Shown here in pieces: positions 1-6,757 of a stretch of 22,220 bases of DNA (its first letter is position 1; the number at the start of each line of letters is the position of its first letter). The DNA comes from Ignavibacteria bacterium UBA5771. Lineage in GTDB: Bacteria > Bacteroidota > Ignavibacteria > Kapaibacteriales > UBA2268. A program made the position numbers and the translations under genes. The stretch lies in assembly GCA_002418685.1 (NCBI GenBank), contig DIEP01000068.1:1-22220 (forward strand). The letters are read 5' to 3'. The notes beneath the pieces were generated by a model. That model was given only the letters and a program-made list of their open reading frames with translations, made no database searches and had not been told where the DNA came from.

Positions 1-245
1 CGTGCAATACGTTCGATTTCCAGGGTATCATTACGGAGCTGATTAATATTCTTGTGAAGCGAATCATTAATTTGCTTCTCTTGTTCAGTTAATCTGAGAA
101 GTTTTGTTAGTTTATCTTGCTGAATAATTCTGTTAATAACACCACTTGGAGAGAAAAGGAAATAAGTAAACACAATAATAATCACCATTAAAATGATGAA
201 TAAATTAGTTTTTTTCTGATTATCTAAGGATTCGAGTAATTTCAT
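1..245 (-). CDS. Septum formation initiator (DivIC/FtsB-like), 3' end off the window
   Basis: The first 81 codons are present; the rest lies beyond the left edge. The protein starts with a short basic cytoplasmic tail (residues 1-13, with KK at 11-12), then one hydrophobic membrane segment (about 14-33), then a helix rich in K, E, Q and R (about 38-75) that looks like a coiled coil, ending in NDTLEIERIA where the window stops. The last motif is the usual turn of the DivIC/FtsB family, which continues as a short 'RE+YG' tail. Family members are small bitopic proteins that bind FtsL and FtsQ/DivIB in the divisome. The start ATG is at 243-245. It lies downstream of ahcY in the same direction but is separated from it by a hairpin, so it probably has its own promoter. 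Family assignment is strong; exact subfamily (FtsB or DivIC) cannot be settled. Confidence 0.8.
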   Translation of the reverse strand, partial: MKLLESLDNQKKTNLFIILMVIIIVFTYFLFSPSGVINRIIQQDKLTKLLRLTEQEKQINDSLHKNINQLRNDTLEIERIA

Positions 246-257
246 ATTATTTAAATA

Positions 258-265
258 CAAATTTA
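258..265 (-). promoter_or_regulatory. Candidate -7 box (TAAATTTG) for the DivIC/FtsB-like gene
   Basis: The minus strand reads TAAATTTG, a match to the Bacteroidota TAnnTTTG element, 12 bases upstream of the start codon at 245. It would give a very short leader. No clear TTG/TTTG -33 element is visible at the right distance, and AT-rich DNA produces such matches by chance, so this is weak. Confidence 0.25.
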
Positions 266-402
266 AATAAAAATTTGAAATTGCTTTGCATTAATGTCTA
301 TTAGATAAATTATAAATAATCTGATTATATAAAAATATTAATAGTTCTATGATAGATGTTTTTTATCAATAATCTAAAAGTAGTGAAAGAGAGGTAAAAT
401 AT

Positions 403-439
403 TTCCATCCTGTTGGTATGTGAAGCGAACAGGATGGAA
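403..439 (-). terminator. Hairpin downstream of ahcY, probable terminator
   Basis: Positions 403-414 and 428-439 form a perfect 12-bp inverted repeat (TTCCATCCTGTT / AACAGGATGGAA) around a 13-base loop. It begins 14 bases past the ahcY stop. On the minus strand the stem is followed by ATATTTTACC, a weak U-rich tract. The position between ahcY and the next minus-strand gene supports termination of the methyl-cycle operon. The modest U tract leaves room for a different role, for example an RNA-stabilising 3' end. The rest of 246-452 shows nothing else I can support apart from the weak -7 box. Confidence 0.6.
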
Positions 440-452
440 TTTGGGGTAATAA

Positions 453-1757
453 TTATGTTCCTGCATTAAAATCATTGATGTAATGGATTTGCTCGTCTGT
501 AAGATGATCCACAGAAGTTCCCATACTTTCAAGTTTCAATTTACCAACTCTCTCATCTTGTTCTTCAGGTAAATCAATGCAAAGATTTGGCAATTTTACT
601 TTGTTTTTAAAGTTTTCAAGCAAACGCAATTGGGAAAGGAATTGATTAGCAAAAGACATATCCATAACTTCAGAAGGATGACCTTCGGCAGATGCAAGAT
701 TAACAAGTCTGCCTTGAGCAAGCAAATAAATTCTATGACCATTTTTCAAAATGTATTCTTCGCAATTTGGACGAATTTCGCGTTTGGAAACAGAAAGTTC
801 CTCTAATTCAGGAATATTAATTTCAACATCGAAATGCCCTGTATTGCAAACAATAGCACCATCTTTCATTTTCTCAAAATGCCATTTTCTTATTACATCT
901 TTCACACCTGTTGCTGTGACAAATATATCGCCAATAGATGCTGCTTCGTCCATCGTCATTGCATTATGACTTTCCAATAATGCCTTTAAAGCAGCAGTAG
1001 GCTTTACTTCAGTAATAATAGTTTCAGCTCCCATTCCTTTTGCACGCATCGCGACGCCTTTTCCACAATGTCCATAGCCCGCTACGACGAATTTCTTTCC
1101 CGCTAAAAGAACAGAAGTTGCACGCAAAATACCATCAATTGTGGATTGACCTGTTCCATAGACATTATCAAAATCCCATTTTGTTTCAAGATCATTTACA
1201 GCATAAACGGGAAATAGCAATTCACCTGCCTCTCCTCTTTTTCGAAGACGATGGACGCCTGTTGTAGTTTCTTCGGTTCCGCCAATTAATGTTTTGGCAT
1301 AATCGGGATGATTAATATGCAAAGTTGTGATTAAGTCAGCGCCATCATCGAGGACTAGATTTGGGTTTTGTTTGATGGTCTGCTCTATGCACCAATAATA
1401 ATCATCGAAATTTGCATACCAAGCATAAATTGATGCACCTTTTTCAACAAGAGCAGCAGCAACGGCATCATTTGTAGAAAGTGGATTGCATCCTGACCAA
1501 GATATTTTTGCACCCGCTGCAAGAAAAGTTTCAATCAAGACAGCAGTTTCTTTTGTGACGTGCAAACTACCTGCAAGGGTATACCCCTCAAAAGGTCGGG
1601 TTTTGCTATATTCTTCTCTCAATTTCATAAGGACAGGCATGTGAGCTTCTGCCCATTCAATTAATTTTCTCCCTTCATTAGCAAGAGAGATATCTTTTAT
1701 GCAATACTCTCCATCTTTCGCGTATAATTTTTCTTTTGTTTTGATTTCAGAATTCAT
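453..1757 (-). CDS. ahcY: Adenosylhomocysteinase (S-adenosylhomocysteine hydrolase)
   Basis: This 434-aa cytosolic NAD-dependent enzyme splits S-adenosylhomocysteine into adenosine and homocysteine, relieving product inhibition of methyltransferases. Catalytic positions known from the human enzyme are visible: H66 in GSLHVTKE, the D137-D138 pair in LDDGADL, E163 in GGTEETTTG, and K193, D197 and N198 in TKWDFDNVYG. The NAD-binding glycine motif GYGHCGKG lies at 227-234, with E250 placed to bind the ribose. The C terminus ends in DEQIHYINDFNAGT and lacks the K...HYRY tail that reaches into the neighbouring subunit in eukaryotic and most bacterial enzymes. It also appears to lack the approximately 40-residue insertion of many proteobacterial forms, so it resembles the archaeal/Thermotoga type. 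It sits 17 bases after metK and is surely co-transcribed. No Shine-Dalgarno sequence is evident. Confidence 0.97.
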   Translation of the reverse strand: MNSEIKTKEKLYAKDGEYCIKDISLANEGRKLIEWAEAHMPVLMKLREEYSKTRPFEGYTLAGSLHVTKETAVLIETFLAAGAKISWSGCNPLSTNDAVAAALVEKGASIYAWYANFDDYYWCIEQTIKQNPNLVLDDGADLITTLHINHPDYAKTLIGGTEETTTGVHRLRKRGEAGELLFPVYAVNDLETKWDFDNVYGTGQSTIDGILRATSVLLAGKKFVVAGYGHCGKGVAMRAKGMGAETIITEVKPTAALKALLESHNAMTMDEAASIGDIFVTATGVKDVIRKWHFEKMKDGAIVCNTGHFDVEINIPELEELSVSKREIRPNCEEYILKNGHRIYLLAQGRLVNLASAEGHPSEVMDMSFANQFLSQLRLLENFKNKVKLPNLCIDLPEEQDERVGKLKLESMGTSVDHLTDEQIHYINDFNAGT

Positions 1758-1774
1758 AAATACACATTATTATT

Positions 1775-2920
1775 TTATAAAAATTTTTCTTTAAATAAAT
1801 CAATTAAATCCGTCTTTTCCCAAGGGAATTCTTCCCTACCGAAGTGTCCATAAACAGCTGTTTGACGATAAATTGGCTTGCGCAAATCGAAGCGATTTAT
1901 TATTCCACGTGGTGATAAATCAATATTTTCGAGAATAAATTTTGCAAGTTCGCTATCATTAATGCCATTGGAATTTTTTGTTTTAATATATATTGAAACA
2001 GGTTGACTAATTCCGATTGCGTATGAAATTTGAATGAGGCATTCATCGGCAAGACCGGCTGCTACAATATTTTTTGCTAAATGACGAGCTGCATAGGCAC
2101 CTGAACGATCAACTTTTGTAGGATCTTTACCTGAAAATGAACCACCACCATGAGGAGCACGACCACCATAAGTATCGACAATTATCTTCCTACCTGTAAG
2201 CCCCGTATCTCCGTGTGGTCCGCCAACTTCAAATCTACCAGTTGGATTGACATAGAATTTGGTATCTTTATCAAGCCATTCTTTTGGTATAACTTGTTTA
2301 ATAACATTTTCAACAACATCTTCAAAGATTTGCTCCTGAGATACATCTGGAGAATGCTGTGCAGAAATGACAACAGTATCAACTCTTTGTATTTTATCGA
2401 ATTCGTCATACTCAATTGTAACTTGTGATTTGGCATCAGGTCTTAAATAAGGCATTAGACGGCTTTCTTTGCGAAGAGAAGTTAATTTTTTCATAAGTTT
2501 ATGAGCATACATTATAGGGGCAGGCATCAATTCGGGAGTTTCAGTTGTTGCATAACCGAACATCATTCCTTGGTCTCCTGCGCCACCTTTATCCACCCCC
2601 ATTGCAATATCAGGAGATTGATGATTGATCGTGTTAAGTATTGCAACTGCATCAGCATCGAACCTCATACCTGCTTCGGTATATCCGATTTCACGAATAA
2701 CATCCCTGACAAGTGATTGAAGATCAATATATGTCTGAGTAGTAATTTCCCCACCGATTAAAACCATGCCTGTTGTGGCATAAGTTTCGCAAGCAACACG
2801 ACTATATGGGTCATCAGCAAGCATTGCATCAAGGACTGCGTCAGATATTTGGTCGCAAATCTTATCGGGATGCCCTTCCGAAACTGATTCAGAAGTAAAA
2901 AAATAATTTTTATTCTTCAT
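1775..2920 (-). CDS. metK: S-adenosylmethionine synthetase
   Basis: MetK condenses methionine with ATP to give S-adenosylmethionine, the methyl donor for the cell, releasing phosphate and pyrophosphate. The 381-aa length is normal for the family. Motifs seen are GHPDK at 16-20 (ATP phosphate binding), GAGDQG at 113-118 followed by MMFGYATTET, TGRKIIVDTYGG near 242-253, and the P-loop-like GGGSFSGKD at 258-266. The three-fold repeated alpha/beta architecture is expected from the family. The gene lies between the nucleotidyltransferase (30 bases upstream) and ahcY (17 bases downstream), pairing synthesis and recycling of the methyl donor. I see no SAM-riboswitch-like structure in the 30-base gap ahead of it; the gap has only a weak AGG some 12 bases before the ATG. 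Confidence 0.98.
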   Translation of the reverse strand: MKNKNYFFTSESVSEGHPDKICDQISDAVLDAMLADDPYSRVACETYATTGMVLIGGEITTQTYIDLQSLVRDVIREIGYTEAGMRFDADAVAILNTINHQSPDIAMGVDKGGAGDQGMMFGYATTETPELMPAPIMYAHKLMKKLTSLRKESRLMPYLRPDAKSQVTIEYDEFDKIQRVDTVVISAQHSPDVSQEQIFEDVVENVIKQVIPKEWLDKDTKFYVNPTGRFEVGGPHGDTGLTGRKIIVDTYGGRAPHGGGSFSGKDPTKVDRSGAYAARHLAKNIVAAGLADECLIQISYAIGISQPVSIYIKTKNSNGINDSELAKFILENIDLSPRGIINRFDLRKPIYRQTAVYGHFGREEFPWEKTDLIDLFKEKFL

Positions 2921-2951
2921 TTATTTATTACCTATATTTTAATTTCTAATA

Positions 2952-3944
2952 TTATTCAAAATTTCTCGAATAGTTTATTGAACTGGAATCTCCAACGTTT
3001 AACTTCTGAAATACCCCGCCGACCACAGCTTCATTTCCAACAATAGATTCGTCGAGCATAGTATTAGAAACATTAGCTCCGAAGCTAATTATTGAATTCT
3101 TGATTATGCTATCTCTTACAATAGCATCATCTGCAATTGAAGCATAGGGACCAATAATTGAATGTTCAATAATTGCATTATCTGATATAAAACTTGGCTG
3201 GATAATGACAGAGCCATCAATTATTATATCTTTAGCAATTTTTTCAAGTAAAAACCGATTAGTTTCGAGCAAAGTTTCAGGTTTACCACAATCATACCAA
3301 CCTTCAACAGGAAAAGTTGTGAATCTCTCCCCTCTTTCGATCATTAATTGCAAAGCATCAGTCAATTGGAATTCATTCTTTGTTTTGACGTTTTTGTTAA
3401 TTATTTCATTAAGTGCTGATACTAATTTATCAGAATCTTTAATAAAATAAATACCAACTATAGCAAGATTCGACTCAGGTTCTATGGGCTTCTCAATTAA
3501 TTTTTTGATTGTGCCATCTTCATTGAAAAAAACAACCCCAAATCTACGGGGATCGTCAACTGCTTTTACTCCGAGAGAACTTTCAGAAAGATTGATAACT
3601 GATTTTAAATCTACATCAAAAATAGTATCTCCAAGAATTATTACTAATTCTTCACTATGATACGTATCGCGTGCTGTCCAGATTGCATGTCCCAACCCAA
3701 GTGCTTCATCCTGACTTACTATATCAAAATTCAATGATGGGTATTTCTTTCTAACAAAATCGACAATTCGCTCCCCCATCACTCCTGTAATTATAGTAAT
3801 ATCATTGATTCCTATTCGGGAAAGTTCATCAAGAATATGTGCGAGAATAGGTTTACCTGCAACGTTAAGCAAAACTTTGGGAGTTGTGAAAGTATGTGGT
3901 CGCATTCTCGATCCAATTCCTGCTACTGGAATAACAGCTCGCAT
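2952..3944 (-). CDS. Sugar-1-phosphate nucleotidyltransferase with C-terminal left-handed beta-helix
   Basis: This 330-aa protein belongs to the NDP-sugar pyrophosphorylase family (RmlA/GlmU/GCD1-like), which couples a sugar 1-phosphate to an NTP. The N terminus carries the signature MRAVIPVAGIGSRMRPHT with K23, then LGD at 104-106 (metal-binding aspartate), EKP at 151-153 and GWYDCGKPETLLETN at 215-229. Residues about 240-312 are hexapeptide-like repeats (SVIIQP, AIIEHS, SIIGPY, AIVRDS) typical of a left-handed beta-helix. The substrate (glucose, mannose or another sugar; dTTP, UTP or GTP) cannot be read from the sequence. The start is placed at ATG 3942-3944 because the longer frame begins with TTG and adds only four residues before this canonical N terminus. 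It is first in the run with metK and ahcY; a functional link to the methyl cycle is not obvious. Confidence 0.9.
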   Translation of the reverse strand: MRAVIPVAGIGSRMRPHTFTTPKVLLNVAGKPILAHILDELSRIGINDITIITGVMGERIVDFVRKKYPSLNFDIVSQDEALGLGHAIWTARDTYHSEELVIILGDTIFDVDLKSVINLSESSLGVKAVDDPRRFGVVFFNEDGTIKKLIEKPIEPESNLAIVGIYFIKDSDKLVSALNEIINKNVKTKNEFQLTDALQLMIERGERFTTFPVEGWYDCGKPETLLETNRFLLEKIAKDIIIDGSVIIQPSFISDNAIIEHSIIGPYASIADDAIVRDSIIKNSIISFGANVSNTMLDESIVGNEAVVGGVFQKLNVGDSSSINYSRNFE

Positions 3945-3972
3945 TAGTGATTTCAATTAAATGATAAATTTA

Positions 3973-3980
3973 CAAAATTA
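3973..3980 (-). promoter_or_regulatory. Candidate -7 box (TAATTTTG) for the nucleotidyltransferase-metK-ahcY run
   Basis: The minus strand reads TAATTTTG, matching TAnnTTTG, 28 bases upstream of the nucleotidyltransferase ATG at 3944, leaving a leader of about 20 bases. No good -33 TTTG was found at the right spacing. The position in the divergent gap 3945-4108 favours it. Confidence 0.35.
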
Positions 3981-4080
3981 AGAAATTTTTCTTCATTATT
4001 TATAAATACACAAGTTTAATACATATCAACTTTTTTAAAATAATTAATAACTTCTTAATATCTTTTTAACAATCATTATA

Positions 4081-4088
4081 TAGTTTTG
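4081..4088 (+). promoter_or_regulatory. Candidate -7 box (TAGTTTTG) for the histidine kinase gene
   Basis: TAGTTTTG matches TAnnTTTG and ends 20 bases before the kinase ATG at 4109. Upstream is only a T-rich stretch near 4061-4068 rather than a clear TTTG. With the minus-strand box at 3973-3980 it makes a divergent promoter pair. Confidence 0.35.
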
Positions 4089-4108
4089 TTTTCATTAATA
4101 TTTATTCA

Positions 4109-5878
4109 ATGAAAACTCCCAAATCATCTAACAATGTCATTCTTCCATTATTTTGGAAATTATTAATACTTTCGAGTGTATTGATCGGTGTCATTCTAGT
4201 AATTATTTTTATATCATATACTTCATATAATGCCCTTACAAAAAAGGACATTACTAATCAGATTCAAACAAAGATTTTCGAAATCAGGGGACAAAGATAT
4301 CATTTAATTCAACGGCGCATTCCTGAATTCCCAACAATTTACGCATCATCAATTTCTAATATTCAAAATCATTTTCGAGAATTAGACAGTCTGATTAAAT
4401 TAAATAATTCTAAAATTTTACAGAATGACATTAATGGACTCTTAGTTGAATATCAATCAATTTTATCCGAGTATTTCGATAATATTAAAATATTAGGATT
4501 AACTGAAAATGAAGGTGTAGAGGGTCAATTTAGGGATTCAGTGCATAAAATAGAAGATTTAATAAAACGAACAAATCGATACGATCTGTATGTCTATACA
4601 ATTCAAGCAAGGAGAAGTGAAAAAGATTTCATAATGAGACAGCGTCAAGAGTATATTGATAAAGTTAATGAAAATATTGGTTCACTAATAAAAAAAACTG
4701 AATCTTCCAATCTTCCTATTGATATGAAAAACGAAATTTTTAATTTGGCTCAAACATATTTGCATAATTTTACAAATTATAAGAATATATTGACTAAGTT
4801 AAATCACAATGAAGAATTACTGACTGATTACGAAAAACAAATAACTAAAAAACTTGCTTCAGTCGTAAGGGAGAAAAATCAATATGCACAATCAATGCAA
4901 AACCTAATGACGCCAATAGTGATAATTTCGGTAATTTTTGGAATCGTTTTTTCGATTTTAATCTCAAAAAGTATTACGCAACCTGTCGAAGAGCTGCAGA
5001 ATGCAACCTTAAAAGTTGCAGGAGGCGATTATAGTGTTAAATTTAAAATTCACACAAGAGACGAAATTCAACAATTAGCAGATTTCTTTGAAAAAATGGT
5101 TGACAATTTGCGAAAAAATATTGAAACAATCCAGGCACAACAGAATCAATTATTAATCCAGAACAAGGAATTACACGAATTAAATGCTACAAAAGATAAA
5201 TTTTTCAGCATAATTGCTCATGATCTAAAAAATCCAATTTCAAGTTTCAGAGATTCTATCGATTTGCTTGCAAATGATTATGAAAAATTCACAGAATTTG
5301 AAAAAATTGAATTTATCACTGAAATTAATAAAAGTGCAAATGGTGTGTATGAATTACTTGAAAATTTATTAACATGGTCTCGCTCGCAAAGAGGCAAGAT
5401 TGAATTCAATCCACAAAATTTTTACTTGACATATATTGCTAATAACGTATTATCATTATTAAAGCCCGTTGCTCAAAAAAAAGAGATTCAAATAATCTCG
5501 AATATCGATGAGAATTTATCAGTTTTCGGTGATATCAATATGATTAACACAGTTTTAAGGAACCTTGTTTCTAATGCAATAAAATTTACTCCAATTGGTG
5601 GAAATATTACGATAAATTCAGAAATTATAGATGGATTTGTAAAAATTTCTGTGAGCGATACGGGAATTGGAATATCCGAGGAAAATTTAAATAAATTATT
5701 CACATTAGATCAACAAATAACTACAATAGGAACAAATCAAGAGAAAGGAACAGGACTTGGATTAATAATTTGCAAGGAATTCATTGAAAAGCATAATGGC
5801 ATCATATCAGTTGAAAGTAAAATTGGAAAAGGATCTACTTTTTCTTTTACGATTCCGACTAATATAAAGTTTGAATAA
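4109..5878 (+). CDS. Membrane sensor histidine kinase (sensor-HAMP-HisKA-HATPase)
   Basis: The 589-aa protein has a first membrane helix at about 14-37, an extracytoplasmic, probably all-helical region at about 38-266, a second membrane helix at about 267-286, a HAMP linker at about 287-340 and a short Q/N-rich coiled coil at 340-362. The dimerisation domain has FFSIIAHDLKNPISSF with phosphoacceptor H371. The ATPase domain shows the N box NLVSNAIKFTP (N489), the G1 box DTGIGIS (D517), an F box near 531 and the G2 box GTGLGLI at 547-553. There is no receiver domain. The sensor segment contains ARRSEKDFIMR (167-177), close to the pattern seen in helical bimodular (HBM) chemoreceptor sensors, which suggests a small-molecule ligand. 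No response regulator gene lies next to it, so its partner is unknown. It converges on the DUF4249-like gene with which its 3' flank is intertwined. Confidence 0.93.
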   Translation: MKTPKSSNNVILPLFWKLLILSSVLIGVILVIIFISYTSYNALTKKDITNQIQTKIFEIRGQRYHLIQRRIPEFPTIYASSISNIQNHFRELDSLIKLNNSKILQNDINGLLVEYQSILSEYFDNIKILGLTENEGVEGQFRDSVHKIEDLIKRTNRYDLYVYTIQARRSEKDFIMRQRQEYIDKVNENIGSLIKKTESSNLPIDMKNEIFNLAQTYLHNFTNYKNILTKLNHNEELLTDYEKQITKKLASVVREKNQYAQSMQNLMTPIVIISVIFGIVFSILISKSITQPVEELQNATLKVAGGDYSVKFKIHTRDEIQQLADFFEKMVDNLRKNIETIQAQQNQLLIQNKELHELNATKDKFFSIIAHDLKNPISSFRDSIDLLANDYEKFTEFEKIEFITEINKSANGVYELLENLLTWSRSQRGKIEFNPQNFYLTYIANNVLSLLKPVAQKKEIQIISNIDENLSVFGDINMINTVLRNLVSNAIKFTPIGGNITINSEIIDGFVKISVSDTGIGISEENLNKLFTLDQQITTIGTNQEKGTGLGLIICKEFIEKHNGIISVESKIGKGSTFSFTIPTNIKFE

Positions 5879-5900
5879 TTGTTAAGTTTGAATAATTGTT
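5867..5900. repeat. Perfect 17-bp tandem duplication at convergent gene ends
   Basis: AAGTTTGAATAATTGTT occurs twice head to tail, at 5867-5883 and 5884-5900, without a mismatch. The first copy holds the last codons and the TAA stop (5876-5878) of the histidine kinase; the second copy supplies the 3'-most bases next to the stop of the opposing lipoprotein gene (5899-5901). It looks like a recent slippage duplication rather than a protein-binding array. Confidence 0.9.
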
Positions 5901-6753
5901 ATGGCTGATTCTTTAGTATCACGCTTGTATCACGAATCACACTCGCAGAACCGAAATATCCAAACGCACCTTTAACTGACGAAAGAAGCGGATTAATTTC
6001 TCCAGTCATTGTTTGAACCATCCACCGTAAGAAATTGAAATCAGGAGCATATACCGATACTTCGTGAAGCCCATACCACTTAAACACTGTCCAAACAACG
6101 GGAACTTTTGATGATGGAACAATAACCCAGTATGAAAGGTCACGGTAATAGGCTTCTCGCATTTCATAAGGTCGAGTAATCCGCCTATTTTTTTCATCAG
6201 TTGGTGGCTCTAAATATTTTCCATAATTCAGCGAATCAAGAGATCTTATACTTACAATATAGTATGAAACATTGCTTATCAATTCCCATTGTATATAAAA
6301 AGGTGATGGCAAATTAATCGTATCAAGGGGATATTGAACATAATAATCAGGTCGAGTGATCCATCCAAATGTATTCGGAGTTGTGGTCTCACCTGTGATT
6401 TCAGTCCCATTTTCTAGGACTACTTTAAGTTTATAATTAGTATTTGGTTTAACTTTATAATTTGTATCGGGATAATAATATCCATTTGGTCCCGTCGGTA
6501 AAATTGTTAGATCATACACTTTATCTGCTTCTGTTATTTGGACTTTTGCATTTCTGAGAATTGAATTGTCGTAGATGAATGAATCAGCTAATGATTGGCT
6601 TATAAGCACTCTTATATCTTTTATAGGTTCATCAACAATTAAAAGTGCTTCAACAAAATACGTTGGGACATAATTAGTTGGAGCAGCATCTTCACAAGAT
6701 GTTAAAAATACAATAAATATAATAAATGCAGATATTTGCAATATTCGTTTCAT
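5899..6753 (-). CDS. DUF4249-like outer-membrane lipoprotein
   Basis: The 284-aa product starts with a lipoprotein signal: basic MKR, a hydrophobic stretch, then LTSC with the lipidated cysteine at 20. The following sequence fits the DUF4249 family: an early beta segment (YFVEALLIVDEPIKDIRVLISQS), a second with RNAKVQITEADKVYDL, then PNTNYKLKVVLENGTEITGETTTP around 97-124. This family is widespread in Bacteroidota next to TonB-dependent receptors, and the exact function is unknown; a surface accessory to the receptor is the usual inference. Its ATG is 4 bases after the receptor stop, so the two are translated from one message. No terminator is visible between its stop and the converging histidine kinase gene. 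Family call is by overall resemblance and is not certain. Confidence 0.78.
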   Translation of the reverse strand: MKRILQISAFIIFIVFLTSCEDAAPTNYVPTYFVEALLIVDEPIKDIRVLISQSLADSFIYDNSILRNAKVQITEADKVYDLTILPTGPNGYYYPDTNYKVKPNTNYKLKVVLENGTEITGETTTPNTFGWITRPDYYVQYPLDTINLPSPFYIQWELISNVSYYIVSIRSLDSLNYGKYLEPPTDEKNRRITRPYEMREAYYRDLSYWVIVPSSKVPVVWTVFKWYGLHEVSVYAPDFNFLRWMVQTMTGEINPLLSSVKGAFGYFGSASVIRDTSVILKNQP

Positions 6754-6757
6754 ATAA

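Noticed and set aside
751..1267. Plus-strand open frames inside ahcY
   Set aside because: Composition follows the ahcY codons on the other strand; no recognisable domain and no start signal. The same applies to other antisense frames inside metK, mfd, rseP and queA.
2921..2951. SAM riboswitch ahead of metK
   Set aside because: The gap is only about 30 bases with no stems; the divergent region 3945-4108 also lacks the paired elements of known SAM riboswitches.
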